Below, one piece after another: positions 24,333 through 32,244 of a stretch of 64,000 nucleotides of DNA; positions within the stretch are counted from its first letter, which is position 1, and each line of letters starts with the position of its first letter. The position numbers and the translations under genes were made by a program. This DNA is from CBDEGK01 sp965237855 (GTDB taxonomy: Bacteria > Pseudomonadota > Gammaproteobacteria > Pseudomonadales > Halieaceae): positions 248,001 through 312,000 of the forward strand of contig CBDEGK010000003.1 of NCBI GenBank assembly GCA_965237855.1. The letters are read 5' to 3'. A model generated the notes under the pieces. It made no database searches. It had not been told where the DNA came from and saw only the letters and a list, made by a program, of their open reading frames with translations.

Positions 24333-25015
24333 ACAGCGCCATGAAAGGCGCCATGAAACGACTGCTACCAGGGCTGATGGTGGCGAGCACCCTGCTGCTG
24401 GGTGGCTGTGTTACCGCAACCGTTGACGAAATGGTGTTTAGTGAGCCTACCGAGGAGCTGGGCGACTCCACGGTCGTTATCATGGGTCGGCGCCACGCCA
24501 GTGACTACGAAACCGAACCGGATTTTATCGAATGCGTAGGGGATCACATAACCCGAGGCGACAACAGCATTCAGGTCATGTCAGAGCTGGAGTTTATGAA
24601 TGCCCTCTATCCCTGGTTTGAACCACGCACGGCCCCCATGCACCCCACCGACATCAATCGGCTGATGGAAGTGGAGCCGGTGCGGGAAAAACTGGCCCAT
24701 ATGAAAACTGAATACATGGTGTGGATCGATGGCAGTACCGTCCGTACCGAAGGTGCCGGTTCCATGACCTGCGGTATAGGCCCCGGCGGCGCTGGCTGTT
24801 TTGGTTTTGGCACCTGGGGCAATGACTCCAATTACGAAGCCATTATCTGGGATTTCACCGATCAGCAGGAGGTGGGCCGTATGAGTACCACCGCCAGTGG
24901 CCAGTCCTATATGCCCGCCGTGGTGATCCCCATACCCATTATCGCACCGGTACAGGGTACCGCCTGTGATGGGCTCGGTGACCAACTACTGCAGTTTCTG
25001 AGTACCAAGTACTAG
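24329..25015 (+). CDS. predicted lipoprotein of unknown function, 228 residues
   Basis: Starts at ATG 24329, overlapping the previous stop by four bases (ATGA). The signal peptide has lipobox LGGC (Cys27). The first codons are a 12-base tandem repeat giving three Met codons (MNSAMKGAMKR), so the exact start among them is uncertain. The mature part is mixed alpha/beta with a Gly/Cys-rich hydrophobic loop (GPGGAGCFGFGTWGNDSN), two further Cys, and a final AVVIPIPIIAPVQGTACDGLG. This pattern recalls lipoproteins in which a beta sandwich reports on stress, but I recognise no family. Confidence 0.7.
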   Translation: MNSAMKGAMKRLLPGLMVASTLLLGGCVTATVDEMVFSEPTEELGDSTVVIMGRRHASDYETEPDFIECVGDHITRGDNSIQVMSELEFMNALYPWFEPRTAPMHPTDINRLMEVEPVREKLAHMKTEYMVWIDGSTVRTEGAGSMTCGIGPGGAGCFGFGTWGNDSNYEAIIWDFTDQQEVGRMSTTASGQSYMPAVVIPIPIIAPVQGTACDGLGDQLLQFLSTKY

Positions 25016-25023
25016 GTGATCGC

Positions 25024-26457
25024 ATGTTCATACGCGGGCTCACAATTGTCGTTTTACTCTGGGGCTTCCTGCCAATGGCGGTTCTCTATCCGCTGATGGC
25101 TCTCTACCCGCAGATGGCTCACGGCAAATCCGCCGGCGAAGAGGCCTACGATGAAATCATCAGCTCCGGCTCCGCCTACCCGGACCAGCGAGTGCTGGAT
25201 TACGTCGATGGCATTGGCCAGGAGCTGGCCCGCAACAGCAGCAAGCCAAAGCAGAAGTTCACTTTCACTGTAATCGACAGCGAGAATATCAATGCTTTCG
25301 CTATGCCCGGGGGATATGTCTTCGTCAACCGCGGCCTGTTGTTATACCTGGACAATGAGGCCGAACTGGCCGGCGTTATCGGTCATGAAATTGGCCACAT
25401 CACGGAAAACCATGCGGGCAGGCAGCAGGCAGCCGCCGTCGGCAGCCAGGTGGTATCTCAACTGGCCTATATCCTCACCGGTTCAGCGGATTTTGCCGAT
25501 GGAACCAACATGGCAGGCACGGCCATGGTCAGGGGCTACGGGCGCGACCACGAACTGGAAGCAGATGCCGCCGGTGCAGCGTTCATGCACCGCAGTGGTT
25601 ATGATCCCTACGCCCTACTCGATGTCATTGGCGTGCTCAAAGACCAGGAGCAGTACAATCGGGTCAAAGCCAAGGAAACTGGTAAGAAACCCCAGACTTA
25701 CCACGGCTTGTTTTCCACTCATCCCCGCAATGACGCGCGTCTGCAACAGGTGATCAAGACCGCCGGTGAACTTGACGACACCTCGCCCCGGCAAGCAGAC
25801 AGCGCCGAGTTCCGCAATATCATCAATGGTATGACCTACGGCAAACGCGGCACCATCACCGACCGCGAGGAAGATCGCTATTACCACAACAAGCTGCAGT
25901 TCACCTTCGTAGAACCTGGTGGCTGGAGCGTGAAGGCGGGCTCCAGTGCCATTGTTGCCCAGGCGGATGACGCCAGTGCCAGTGTCTCCCTGACCATCAA
26001 ACGCAAGAATGAGGATCTGACCGCCAGCAGCTTCCTCGGCGAACAGCTCGAGGCGGGTAAGTTGACTAACGGCCGGCCGCTGCAGCAATCAGGCCTGGAA
26101 GGTTACACCGCCGTGGCGCCCGCAGACGGCACCCACAACAGCCGTCGATTAGCCGTTATCTACAAGGGCCGTATCGCCTACCTGTTTGAGGGTGAGGTGA
26201 AAAGCGAGGCGGAATTCCCGATCAAGGATGCCTATTTCAGTGCCTTGATAGAGAGTTTTCGGTCTATGAAAAAATCCGAGGCCGCCAGCAAAGACGCCCG
26301 GAAAATTGAGTATATCCAGGCACAACCAGGCATGACCTGGGCCTCACTGGCCAAACAGGCGCGCATCCGCGATGGCGAGAACCAGCTGCGCTTGCTGAAT
26401 GGCCAATATCCCCGTGGTGAGCCCCGCGCCGGCGACTGGATAAAAGTGGTCCGGTAA
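25024..26457 (+). CDS. M48 family zinc metalloprotease with LysM-like tail
   Basis: A 477-residue protein, last gene of the cluster. An N-terminal signal/anchor (about 1-32) is followed by an M48 peptidase domain with HEIGH at 121-125 and a third zinc ligand in HELEADAAGAAFM. NAFAMPGGYVFVNRGLL is typical of the BepA/YfgC-type group. Residues about 285-400 look like a beta domain. The last 50 (PGMTWASLAKQARIRDGENQ, then GDWIKVVR) resemble a LysM-type carbohydrate or peptidoglycan binding unit. M48 periplasmic proteases trim or assist envelope proteins, so this may mature or degrade a component of the machine. It is convergent with the DUF2288 gene. Confidence 0.9.
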   Translation: MFIRGLTIVVLLWGFLPMAVLYPLMALYPQMAHGKSAGEEAYDEIISSGSAYPDQRVLDYVDGIGQELARNSSKPKQKFTFTVIDSENINAFAMPGGYVFVNRGLLLYLDNEAELAGVIGHEIGHITENHAGRQQAAAVGSQVVSQLAYILTGSADFADGTNMAGTAMVRGYGRDHELEADAAGAAFMHRSGYDPYALLDVIGVLKDQEQYNRVKAKETGKKPQTYHGLFSTHPRNDARLQQVIKTAGELDDTSPRQADSAEFRNIINGMTYGKRGTITDREEDRYYHNKLQFTFVEPGGWSVKAGSSAIVAQADDASASVSLTIKRKNEDLTASSFLGEQLEAGKLTNGRPLQQSGLEGYTAVAPADGTHNSRRLAVIYKGRIAYLFEGEVKSEAEFPIKDAYFSALIESFRSMKKSEAASKDARKIEYIQAQPGMTWASLAKQARIRDGENQLRLLNGQYPRGEPRAGDWIKVVR

Positions 26458-26466
26458 CAAGGCTCG

Positions 26467-26784
26467 TTAGAGCTGCACCAGCACCCAGGGCGCGGCCACG
26501 ACTGTCCAGACCCTGGGATTGTCATCAAATAACTGCTGGGCCTGCTCGTCACTGACAGCGCTGATATCACCATCCGCAATCCACTGCTCGAACTGCGCTT
26601 TGTTGTCCCGCTGTAGTTGCAGGGCTACTTCCACCAGGTTCAACTCCGAATTAACAATCACAACGGCCCCATGGGCAAAATGCGTCTGCAATTCATGCCA
26701 GGATATTTGTGCTGTCTGCTGGTGAAACTCGGCTCGCAGTTGTTCCTCGTCCACGCGCTTAACCGTACTGGGAATCCGAGACAA
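26467..26784 (-). CDS. DUF2288 family protein
   Basis: A 105-residue acidic soluble protein with the DUF2288 pattern: ISWHELQTHFAHGAVVIV, NSELNLVEVALQLQRDN and the C-terminal VVAAPWVLVQL. Function unknown; common in Gammaproteobacteria. The ATG at 26784 makes it overlap the 3' end of the MBL-fold gene upstream by 26 bases; a GTG at 26754 would remove the overlap. It is probably translated from the same transcript. Confidence 0.82.
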   Translation of the reverse strand: MSRIPSTVKRVDEEQLRAEFHQQTAQISWHELQTHFAHGAVVIVNSELNLVEVALQLQRDNKAQFEQWIADGDISAVSDEQAQQLFDDNPRVWTVVAAPWVLVQL

Positions 26785-27409
26785 AGGGATTGGTCAGACG
26801 CTCCTGGCCAAAGGTCGAGGTGGGACCGTGACCGGGAATAAAAGTGATGTCATCTCCGAGGGGAAATAATTTTTCCCGGATAGCTGACACCAGGTCATCA
26901 AAGTTACCCCTGGGAAAATCGGTGCGGCCGATAGAGCCCTGGAATATAACATCCCCCACCCAGGCGACTTTTTGCTCATCGTAGATGAACACCACGTGAC
27001 CGGGTGTGTGACCCGGGCAATGATGCACCTGCAAGGTTTGCTCGCCAACAGTGACGGTATCACCCTGGTCGAGCCAACGATCAGGCGTAAACGGAGGCAC
27101 TTCCTCCACCCCCATCATCTTGCAGGACTCTGGCAGCTTGTCGATCCAGAAACTGTCGGCCCGATGGGGGCCCTCAATGGGGATATTGAATTTCTGCCGC
27201 AATATGTCGGATGCAGCACAGTGATCCATGTGGCCGTGGGTCAGCAGGATTTTTTCAACGCTGGCGTCCAATTGCTTTACCGCGGCGAGAATATTGTCAA
27301 TGTCGCCGCCCGGATCAACGATCGCGGCTTTGCCCGTGGCCTCACATTTTACGATGCTGCAGTTCTGTTGATAGGGCGTGACTGGTACGATGGCCACCTT
27401 GACTGACAT
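26759..27409 (-). CDS. MBL-fold metallohydrolase, glyoxalase II-like
   Basis: A 216-residue protein starting at ATG 27409 with an AGGAG ribosome-binding site; the frame extends 14 codons further but without a signal. The metal-binding motifs are LTHGHMDHCAASDILR (HxHxDH), HHCPGHTPGH, WVGDVIFQGSIGRTDFP and FIPGHGPTSTFG. The short form without a substrate domain matches YcbL-type glyoxalase II-like hydrolases, which cleave S-lactoylglutathione or other thioesters. It is divergent from the crotonase gene at 27467 and precedes DUF2288. Confidence 0.9.
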   Translation of the reverse strand: MSVKVAIVPVTPYQQNCSIVKCEATGKAAIVDPGGDIDNILAAVKQLDASVEKILLTHGHMDHCAASDILRQKFNIPIEGPHRADSFWIDKLPESCKMMGVEEVPPFTPDRWLDQGDTVTVGEQTLQVHHCPGHTPGHVVFIYDEQKVAWVGDVIFQGSIGRTDFPRGNFDDLVSAIREKLFPLGDDITFIPGHGPTSTFGQERLTNPFVSDSQYG

Positions 27410-27466
27410 GTGCTGCTCCTGTTTTGAGGGCGCGAAGCATACCATAGACACAAGCGGAGACCGTCC

Positions 27467-28282
27467 ATGAGCGTTATACCCACCCTAACCGATGCCAACC
27501 TGACACTGGACAATCGCGTCACCACACTCACCTTCCAACGCGACGATGTGCGCAACGCCCTCACCGGTACTGCACTGATTGATGACCTTGTCACCACGGT
27601 GGACTGGGTCAATGCCTGCGCGGATGTGTCGGTGTTAATTATCACCGGCGCTGGCAAGGCCTTCTCCTCCGGTGGCAACGTCAAAGAAATGCGTGACAAG
27701 GCCGGCATGTTCGGCGGCCGCACCGCCGAGACCCAGGAGCTGTACCGAACTGGTATCCAGCGTATACCCCTGGCCATGGAGCGCCTCGAAGTGCCTGCCA
27801 TCGCCGCAGTCAATGGTGCTGCTATCGGCGCCGGTTTTGACCTCTGCAATATGTGCGACATCCGCCTTGGTTGTCCCGACACCCTGGTGGGAGAAACCTT
27901 CATTAACCTGGGTATTATTCCCGGCGATGGCGGTGCCTGGTTCCTGCAGCGGGTGGTGGGCTACCAGCGCGCGGCGGAGCTGACCCTGACCGGGCGTCTG
28001 GTGAAAGGCCCGGAGGCGCTGGAGCTGAATATCCTGATGGAGATGGTCGACAGTGACCAGCTCATGAACCGGGCCAACGAACTGGCGGCAGCGATCGCCG
28101 CAAAACCACCCCGCGGAGTGCGCATGAGCAAGCGCTTAATGAAGGCCTCGCAGCGAATGGAATTGAGAGACTTGCTGGACATGAGCGCCAGTATGCAAGC
28201 CATTAGCCACACCATGGATGACCACGGCGAGGCCATTGAGGCTTTCCTCGACAAACGCACACCCAATTTTAAAGGAGACTGA
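27467..28282 (+). CDS. enoyl-CoA hydratase/isomerase family protein
   Basis: A 271-residue crotonase. The oxyanion-hole segments are ITGAGKAFSSGGNVKEM (about residue 62-78) and AAVNGAAIGAGFDLCNMCD (about 110-128). FINLGIIPGDGGAWFLQRVV follows, with Glu or Asp at the usual catalytic region, and the C-terminus has EAFLDKRTPNFKGD, shared with the crotonases at 30526 and 51480. It hydrates or isomerises an enoyl-CoA in the cytoplasm. The next gene starts two bases after its stop. Confidence 0.9.
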   Translation: MSVIPTLTDANLTLDNRVTTLTFQRDDVRNALTGTALIDDLVTTVDWVNACADVSVLIITGAGKAFSSGGNVKEMRDKAGMFGGRTAETQELYRTGIQRIPLAMERLEVPAIAAVNGAAIGAGFDLCNMCDIRLGCPDTLVGETFINLGIIPGDGGAWFLQRVVGYQRAAELTLTGRLVKGPEALELNILMEMVDSDQLMNRANELAAAIAAKPPRGVRMSKRLMKASQRMELRDLLDMSASMQAISHTMDDHGEAIEAFLDKRTPNFKGD

Positions 28283-28283
28283 A

Positions 28284-28589
28284 GTGATAGTTGTTAATGT
28301 AAGAGCGGAAATAGACCCCGCCAATCTGCCCGAGATGCAAGCTGGCATCGCCACCATGGAACAACTGAGCCGGGCCGAGCAAGGCTGCCAGGACTACACC
28401 TTCAGCATCGAGATCAATGACTCCACCATGCTTCGCATCACTGAAAAGTGGGACAGCATGGACGACCTGCTGGCGCACTTCCAGGTAGCGCACATGGCTG
28501 ATTTCCAAGCGCTGATGGCGAAATATCCGCCCAAGAGCATGGACGCGAATTTTTACGAAGCGACGCAGGTCACCCCGCCGGGAATGTAA
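28284..28589 (+). CDS. antibiotic biosynthesis monooxygenase (ABM/YgiN-like) domain protein
   Basis: A 101-residue protein beginning at GTG 28284, eight bases after GGAGA. A longer frame opens at 28218 inside the crotonase but has no support. The fold signature is clear: VNVRAEIDPANLPEMQAGI, EQGCQDYTFSIEIND, LRITEKWDSMDDLLAHFQ, HMADFQALM. These small ferredoxin-like dimers act as cofactor-free monooxygenases on quinols, or as sensors. A palindromic GGGGTCAG repeat starts two bases after its stop codon. Confidence 0.85.
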   Translation: MIVVNVRAEIDPANLPEMQAGIATMEQLSRAEQGCQDYTFSIEINDSTMLRITEKWDSMDDLLAHFQVAHMADFQALMAKYPPKSMDANFYEATQVTPPGM

Positions 28590-28590
28590 C

Positions 28591-28649
28591 GCTAAAAGGG
28601 GTCAGTACCCTTTTTTGAGAATCGAAAAAGGGTACTGACCCCTTTTAGC
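28591..28649. repeat. GGGGTCAG palindrome, copy 1 (REP-like; potential bidirectional terminator)
   Basis: Two 26-base arms (28591-28616 and 28624-28649) are complementary at 25 of 26 positions around a 7-base loop. Each arm carries GGGGTCAGTACCC and a T run. It lies directly after the ABM stop codon, and its far arm supplies the TAA of the nitrilase relic on the minus strand. The hairpin with flanking T/A runs could terminate transcription on both strands. It belongs to the same family as the repeats at 55327, 60629 and 63591. Confidence 0.9.
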
Positions 28650-28948
28650 TGACCAGCGAGTTATACAATTCTGGTCTGCGACCCCACTGCAAGTCAAAGC
28701 CAATCAGGTCCTTGTTGCGGGAACGGGCGGGATGTATATCGGCCGTGATATAGAGTTCGCGATCCCGCGGCGACTTCCCAGGCCTGCTCCGGGCCTTCAT
28801 AGAAACTGGTGTGATTGCCAAACTCCGGTGCCACCACCAATTGGGCACCGCCAGCGGCGGCCTCATCAATAAGAGACAACAAGGTCTGCAAATTAGCCTG
28901 CACATCATTGCCGGTACGATACTGGGTGCTGGCTACGCGAATGCTCAT
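28645..28948 (-). pseudogene. carbon-nitrogen hydrolase (nitrilase) relic with large internal deletion
   Basis: From ATG 28948 the frame encodes a normal nitrilase N-terminus (SIRVASTQYRTGNDVQAN, AAAGGAQLVVAPEFGNHTS), including the Glu of the catalytic triad. Near 28757-28775 the homology jumps to another frame, which encodes a normal nitrilase C-terminus (RELYITADIHPARSRNKDLI, RRPELYNSLVS). About 150-170 residues that should carry the catalytic Lys and Cys are missing, so the gene is dead. Its stop codon is inside the palindromic repeat. The parent would have been about 270 residues. Confidence 0.8.
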
Positions 28949-29097
28949 GGCACTGGATGATATAGCAGTGGTGGAAATGTCGCGAGGCTCGCACTCACCG
29001 GCAAACTGCAATCAGGCATGGTCGTGTTCACAAACTGCGCGCCGAAACCGCTGAAAACTCCTATACTGTTTTTTTGTTTCATTGAAGGAGATCGCCC

Positions 29098-29334
29098 ATG
29101 GCAGACCCGGTTCGCGCAGCAGACGCGCCCTTTGGTTTCGATGTTGAGGCCGGTAAAACCTACTTCTGGTGTGCCTGTGGTCAGAGCGCCAGCCAACCCT
29201 TCTGCGACGGCTCCCATTCGGGCGGCACCTTCACCCCGGTGAAGTACGAGGCCGAGGAAACCAAGAAGGTGTTTTTTTGCGGCTGCAAGGTAACCGGCAG
29301 TCAGCCCCTGTGCGATGGTAGCCACAATCGCTGA
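29098..29334 (+). CDS. CDGSH iron-sulfur domain protein, two motifs
   Basis: A 78-residue protein with two CDGSH-type [2Fe-2S] motifs: CACGQSASQPFCDGSH (about residues 24-39) and CGCKVTGSQPLCDGSH (about 61-76), each with three Cys and one His ligand. An upstream GGAGA ribosome-binding site supports the ATG. Such tandem CDGSH proteins of bacteria carry redox-active clusters of unknown role. The 3' end overlaps the next gene by 20 bases. Confidence 0.93.
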   Translation: MADPVRAADAPFGFDVEAGKTYFWCACGQSASQPFCDGSHSGGTFTPVKYEAEETKKVFFCGCKVTGSQPLCDGSHNR

Positions 29335-29557
29335 CAAACGGGGAAAACTTGCCGAGGAGCCATTCGACTACCGTGAGCTGAAGGGAGATCGAGTGCATTT
29401 ACTGTATCGCGGCAAAACTGTCGAGACGCTGACGGGCAAGCAGGCTATACGTTTTTTGCAGAGGACGGAGAATACCACGCCAGCAGAGTTACAACTGTTG
29501 CTGGCCAAGGCCACCAAGAACTTCAAGCATGGCAATGAAAAACAGGGCAAGACATGA
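29315..29557 (+). CDS. small conserved hypothetical protein, 80 residues
   Basis: A soluble, basic protein (GKLAEEPFDYRELKGDRVHL, YRGKTVETLTGKQAIRFLQR, ELQLLLAKATKNFKHGNE) without signal or metal-binding motifs. It overlaps both the CDGSH gene upstream (20 bases) and the RDD gene downstream (four bases), so it is surely part of the same operon. I know of similar small proteins in other Gammaproteobacteria but no assigned function. Confidence 0.7.
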   Translation: MVATIADKRGKLAEEPFDYRELKGDRVHLLYRGKTVETLTGKQAIRFLQRTENTTPAELQLLLAKATKNFKHGNEKQGKT

Positions 29558-30000
29558 TGGATGAGGTGACGTACGGCGGTTTCTGGATAAGACTATGGGC
29601 CAGCATTATCGACTCCATCCTGTTGCTGGTGATCGTGGCACCCATTCTCACCGCTATCTATGGTACTCAATATTGGACCAACCCACCCACAGAATTTGAA
29701 TTCCTCGATGCCCTCTTCAACTACATCCTACCCGCCGCCGCTGTCATCCTGTTCTGGATTTACAAGTCGGCTACCCCCGGCAAAATGATGTGCAAGTTGA
29801 TAATTGTCGACGCCAAAACCGGTGGCAAGCCCTCCAGCGGACAAATGATCGGCCGCTACTTCGCCTATTACGTCTCCCTGCTACCCTTTTTTCTCGGCTT
29901 TTTCTGGGTGGCCTTCGATGGGCGCAAGCAGGGCTGGCATGACAAATTGGCGGGAACGGTGGTAATCAGGAAGAAGGCAGCCGACACGGAGAATGACTGA
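29554..30000 (+). CDS. RDD family membrane protein
   Basis: A 148-residue protein beginning YGGFWIRLWASIIDSILL, the RDD signature region (here R...D in the first helix). It has three hydrophobic helices (about 12-35, 52-72 and 100-122) and the family's KSATPGKMMCKLIIVDAKTG loop. It ends DGRKQGWHDKLAGTVVIRK, again typical. Some RDD proteins are ion or proton antiporters; most have no known role. Its stop codon overlaps the next start (TGATG). Confidence 0.9.
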   Translation: MMDEVTYGGFWIRLWASIIDSILLLVIVAPILTAIYGTQYWTNPPTEFEFLDALFNYILPAAAVILFWIYKSATPGKMMCKLIIVDAKTGGKPSSGQMIGRYFAYYVSLLPFFLGFFWVAFDGRKQGWHDKLAGTVVIRKKAADTEND

Positions 30001-30524
30001 TGGATCTCGCAACACTGGCCCAACTTGGCGAATTTTTTGGCGGCGTTGGGGTCGTGCTATCACTGATTTACCTGGGCATCCAGGTTCGCGGCAACACAAA
30101 ATCTCAACAGGCAGATATTACTGCCCGCGTGGTGGACCGCATGGCGGGAATGCAGTCAGTTTACGGCACAGACGGCGAAGCCAACGCCCTTTTCAATCAG
30201 GGCATCAGCGACCCTACCAAGATGACGATGCACGATCGCACACGTTTCATGTGGCTGCTAACGGAGTTCTTCGGTGCAATGGAATTTCTGATGCAGCAGC
30301 ATCGCGCGGGTAACATCGACGAGGAAACTTGGGAACGCTGGGCCGGCACCTTTGACTGGTGGCTTACTTGGCCAGGAGTTCAGGCGTACTGGGTTGGTCG
30401 CGCGATACCCTTCACTAAAACATTTACAGCTTACGTCGAAGAACGAATCGCCTCGGGGGAAGGGCAGCACAATGCGGAGCGCTTCCAAGCCTATATGCTA
30501 ACCGGCAACCCCAACCCACAGTAA
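30000..30524 (+). CDS. hypothetical protein with N-terminal membrane helix, 174 residues
   Basis: Residues about 4-28 (ATLAQLGEFFGGVGVVLSLI) form a membrane helix followed by YLGIQVRGNTKSQQADI, a common opening of marine-bacterial proteins of unknown function. The rest is helical and tryptophan-rich (FMWLLTEFFGAMEFLMQQ, WAGTFDWWLTWPGVQAYW). No catalytic motif is visible. It starts on the stop of the RDD gene and converges on the crotonase at 30526. Confidence 0.7.
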   Translation: MDLATLAQLGEFFGGVGVVLSLIYLGIQVRGNTKSQQADITARVVDRMAGMQSVYGTDGEANALFNQGISDPTKMTMHDRTRFMWLLTEFFGAMEFLMQQHRAGNIDEETWERWAGTFDWWLTWPGVQAYWVGRAIPFTKTFTAYVEERIASGEGQHNAERFQAYMLTGNPNPQ

Positions 30525-30525
30525 A

Positions 30526-31332
30526 CTACTCACCCTTAAATTCGGGGGTTCGCTTTTCTTTAAAGGCTCTCGGTCCCTCGCGGGCATCTTTCGACATCAT
30601 CACCATACCGGCCTGCTCCATTTCAAAGCGAAAGGCATCCGCCCAGGGCAAAGTGTGGGTATCCAGTGCCGTGCGCTTGATGGCCTGCAATGCCAGTGGC
30701 GCCTGTCGACAAATATTGTCGGCGTAGTGTTGCGCCCGTTCCTGTAACTGCGCCAGGGGCACAACCTCAGAGATTAACCCCATGGTCAGTGCCTCCTGCG
30801 CCGAAATCGGCTCACCGCCTAACAGTATTTTCATGGCGTGGGCATAGGGCAACTGTCGGGTCAGCCGCACCATCGAGCCGGCGCCGGGCACGACCCCCGC
30901 TTTCGGTTCCGGCAGTGCGAACTGGGCGTGCTCGGCGGCAATACGAATATCGGTGGCCTGCAGCAGTTCTGTACCGCCGCCCAGGGCGCGGCCATTGATG
31001 GCGGCGATCACTGGCTTGTAGAGCGGATCACCCTTGAGCATGATTTGGTCGGGAATCGTGGGGTCATCCAATAACCGCTGCTCCACCTCGTTCTCCGGTT
31101 GCTTGGCCCCGGTCCACAGGGGAATCAATCCACCGAGGTCTCCCCCACAACAGAAATCGACATCGCCGGCGGCCGTCACTACAGCTACCCGGATATTGTT
31201 GTCCGCACGCACTTCCTGCCAGGCGTCCGCCAGTTGCACAAACATATCGCCGTTCATCAGGTTCTTGTGGTCTGGGCGATTGAGGGTAATCCAGGCCTGC
31301 TGGCCGCGTTTTTCAAACAAGATGGCGCTCAT
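30526..31332 (-). CDS. enoyl-CoA hydratase/isomerase family protein
   Basis: A 268-residue crotonase with oxyanion-hole segments VTAAGDVDFCCGGDLGGLI and AAINGRALGGGTELLQATD, and LPEPKAGVVPGAGSMVRL. The C-terminus EGPRAFKEKRTPEFKGE is the same type as in the other two crotonases here. It acts on acyl-CoA thioesters. It overlaps the upstream kinase-like gene by four bases and shares its transcript. Confidence 0.9.
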   Translation of the reverse strand: MSAILFEKRGQQAWITLNRPDHKNLMNGDMFVQLADAWQEVRADNNIRVAVVTAAGDVDFCCGGDLGGLIPLWTGAKQPENEVEQRLLDDPTIPDQIMLKGDPLYKPVIAAINGRALGGGTELLQATDIRIAAEHAQFALPEPKAGVVPGAGSMVRLTRQLPYAHAMKILLGGEPISAQEALTMGLISEVVPLAQLQERAQHYADNICRQAPLALQAIKRTALDTHTLPWADAFRFEMEQAGMVMMSKDAREGPRAFKEKRTPEFKGE

Positions 31333-32201
31333 CGGACCACCACGCTCACCTGGTCACGCCCCTGGCCTAAACACATCAGGTAGTCGGCGCTAGCCGGGAG
31401 CTGCGCCAGGCAATGTCGTGTCACCCGCTCGTAGTGCTGAATAAAATGTTTGACCTGTTCCGTGTCCATAACCTGGCTGCCACCCTGTTGCCGTAATTTC
31501 TGTTCCTGCAATTCCCGCCATTCAAACACAAAATCCATGCCGGGCGCCTGGAGCATAAACAACTTGTCCAGTCGAGCAAACAGCTTGGCGTATTCGGATT
31601 GCAATTGTTCATTGACGTAACGGCGCCATCCTCCGTCAACATCCTGCTCTCGTTCCAGTTGATTCAATGGCTGTTCGAGTTCTGACTCTGCTTGCGGCGG
31701 CGCTCCAATGCACCACCCTTCCAACAGAATAATCTGCGGTGCGGCCACTGCGGTTTGCCATGCGGATTCAGGTAACCGATCGTCACTGCCTTTGTCGAAG
31801 CGGGGAATTCTAACGTTCGCTTCCGCCAGTAACTGCTCGAGAGTGTCGTTCAACAAGTTCGTATCGTGTGTTCCCGGCACCCCGCGCGTAGCCAGTAGCG
31901 GGTGAACGGCTGTCGCCAGCCCGAGCCGTTCAGACCGACTCATATAAAAATCGTCCAGCGACAGAACCAAGGTGCTGACGTGCTGAGAAAGATAGCACTC
32001 GAGGAAACGACACAGGGTGGTTTTGCCCGTGCCCTGGGCGCCATTGACGCCCACCAGCAACGGGCCGGCGTTTTTCCGCCGTGCTTGTTCCAACCACTGG
32101 GCCAGCGGCAGTATCCACCGCTGCGCGAACTCGAGATAACCCGGCGGCAATCCTTCCTCGGCAATGATTTCAGACAGTTCTTGTTGCACTAACTTGCTCA
32201 T
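31329..32201 (-). CDS. P-loop kinase of the D-glycerate 3-kinase type
   Basis: A 290-residue protein starting at ATG 32201 (MSKLVQQELSEIIAEEG). An extended frame to 32285 runs into the divergent lipoprotein gene and has no support. Walker A is GVNGAQGTGKTT (about residues 51-62). LVLSLDDFYMSRSERLGLAT and HPLLATRGVPGTHD are characteristic of the plant-type/YggC-like glycerate kinase family, and LEGWCIGAPPQ follows. It would phosphorylate D-glycerate or a similar small acid. It is the first gene of a two-gene operon with the crotonase. Confidence 0.85.
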   Translation of the reverse strand: MSKLVQQELSEIIAEEGLPPGYLEFAQRWILPLAQWLEQARRKNAGPLLVGVNGAQGTGKTTLCRFLECYLSQHVSTLVLSLDDFYMSRSERLGLATAVHPLLATRGVPGTHDTNLLNDTLEQLLAEANVRIPRFDKGSDDRLPESAWQTAVAAPQIILLEGWCIGAPPQAESELEQPLNQLEREQDVDGGWRRYVNEQLQSEYAKLFARLDKLFMLQAPGMDFVFEWRELQEQKLRQQGGSQVMDTEQVKHFIQHYERVTRHCLAQLPASADYLMCLGQGRDQVSVVVR

Positions 32202-32244
32202 TTCGACCCTATAGGCATGTAACCCCACCAAATATTTAGCTGCT

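Noticed and set aside
28591..28649. Insertion-sequence ends or a miniature transposable element with target duplication
   Set aside because: The palindromes lack visible target-site duplications and are too short; REP-like element fits better.
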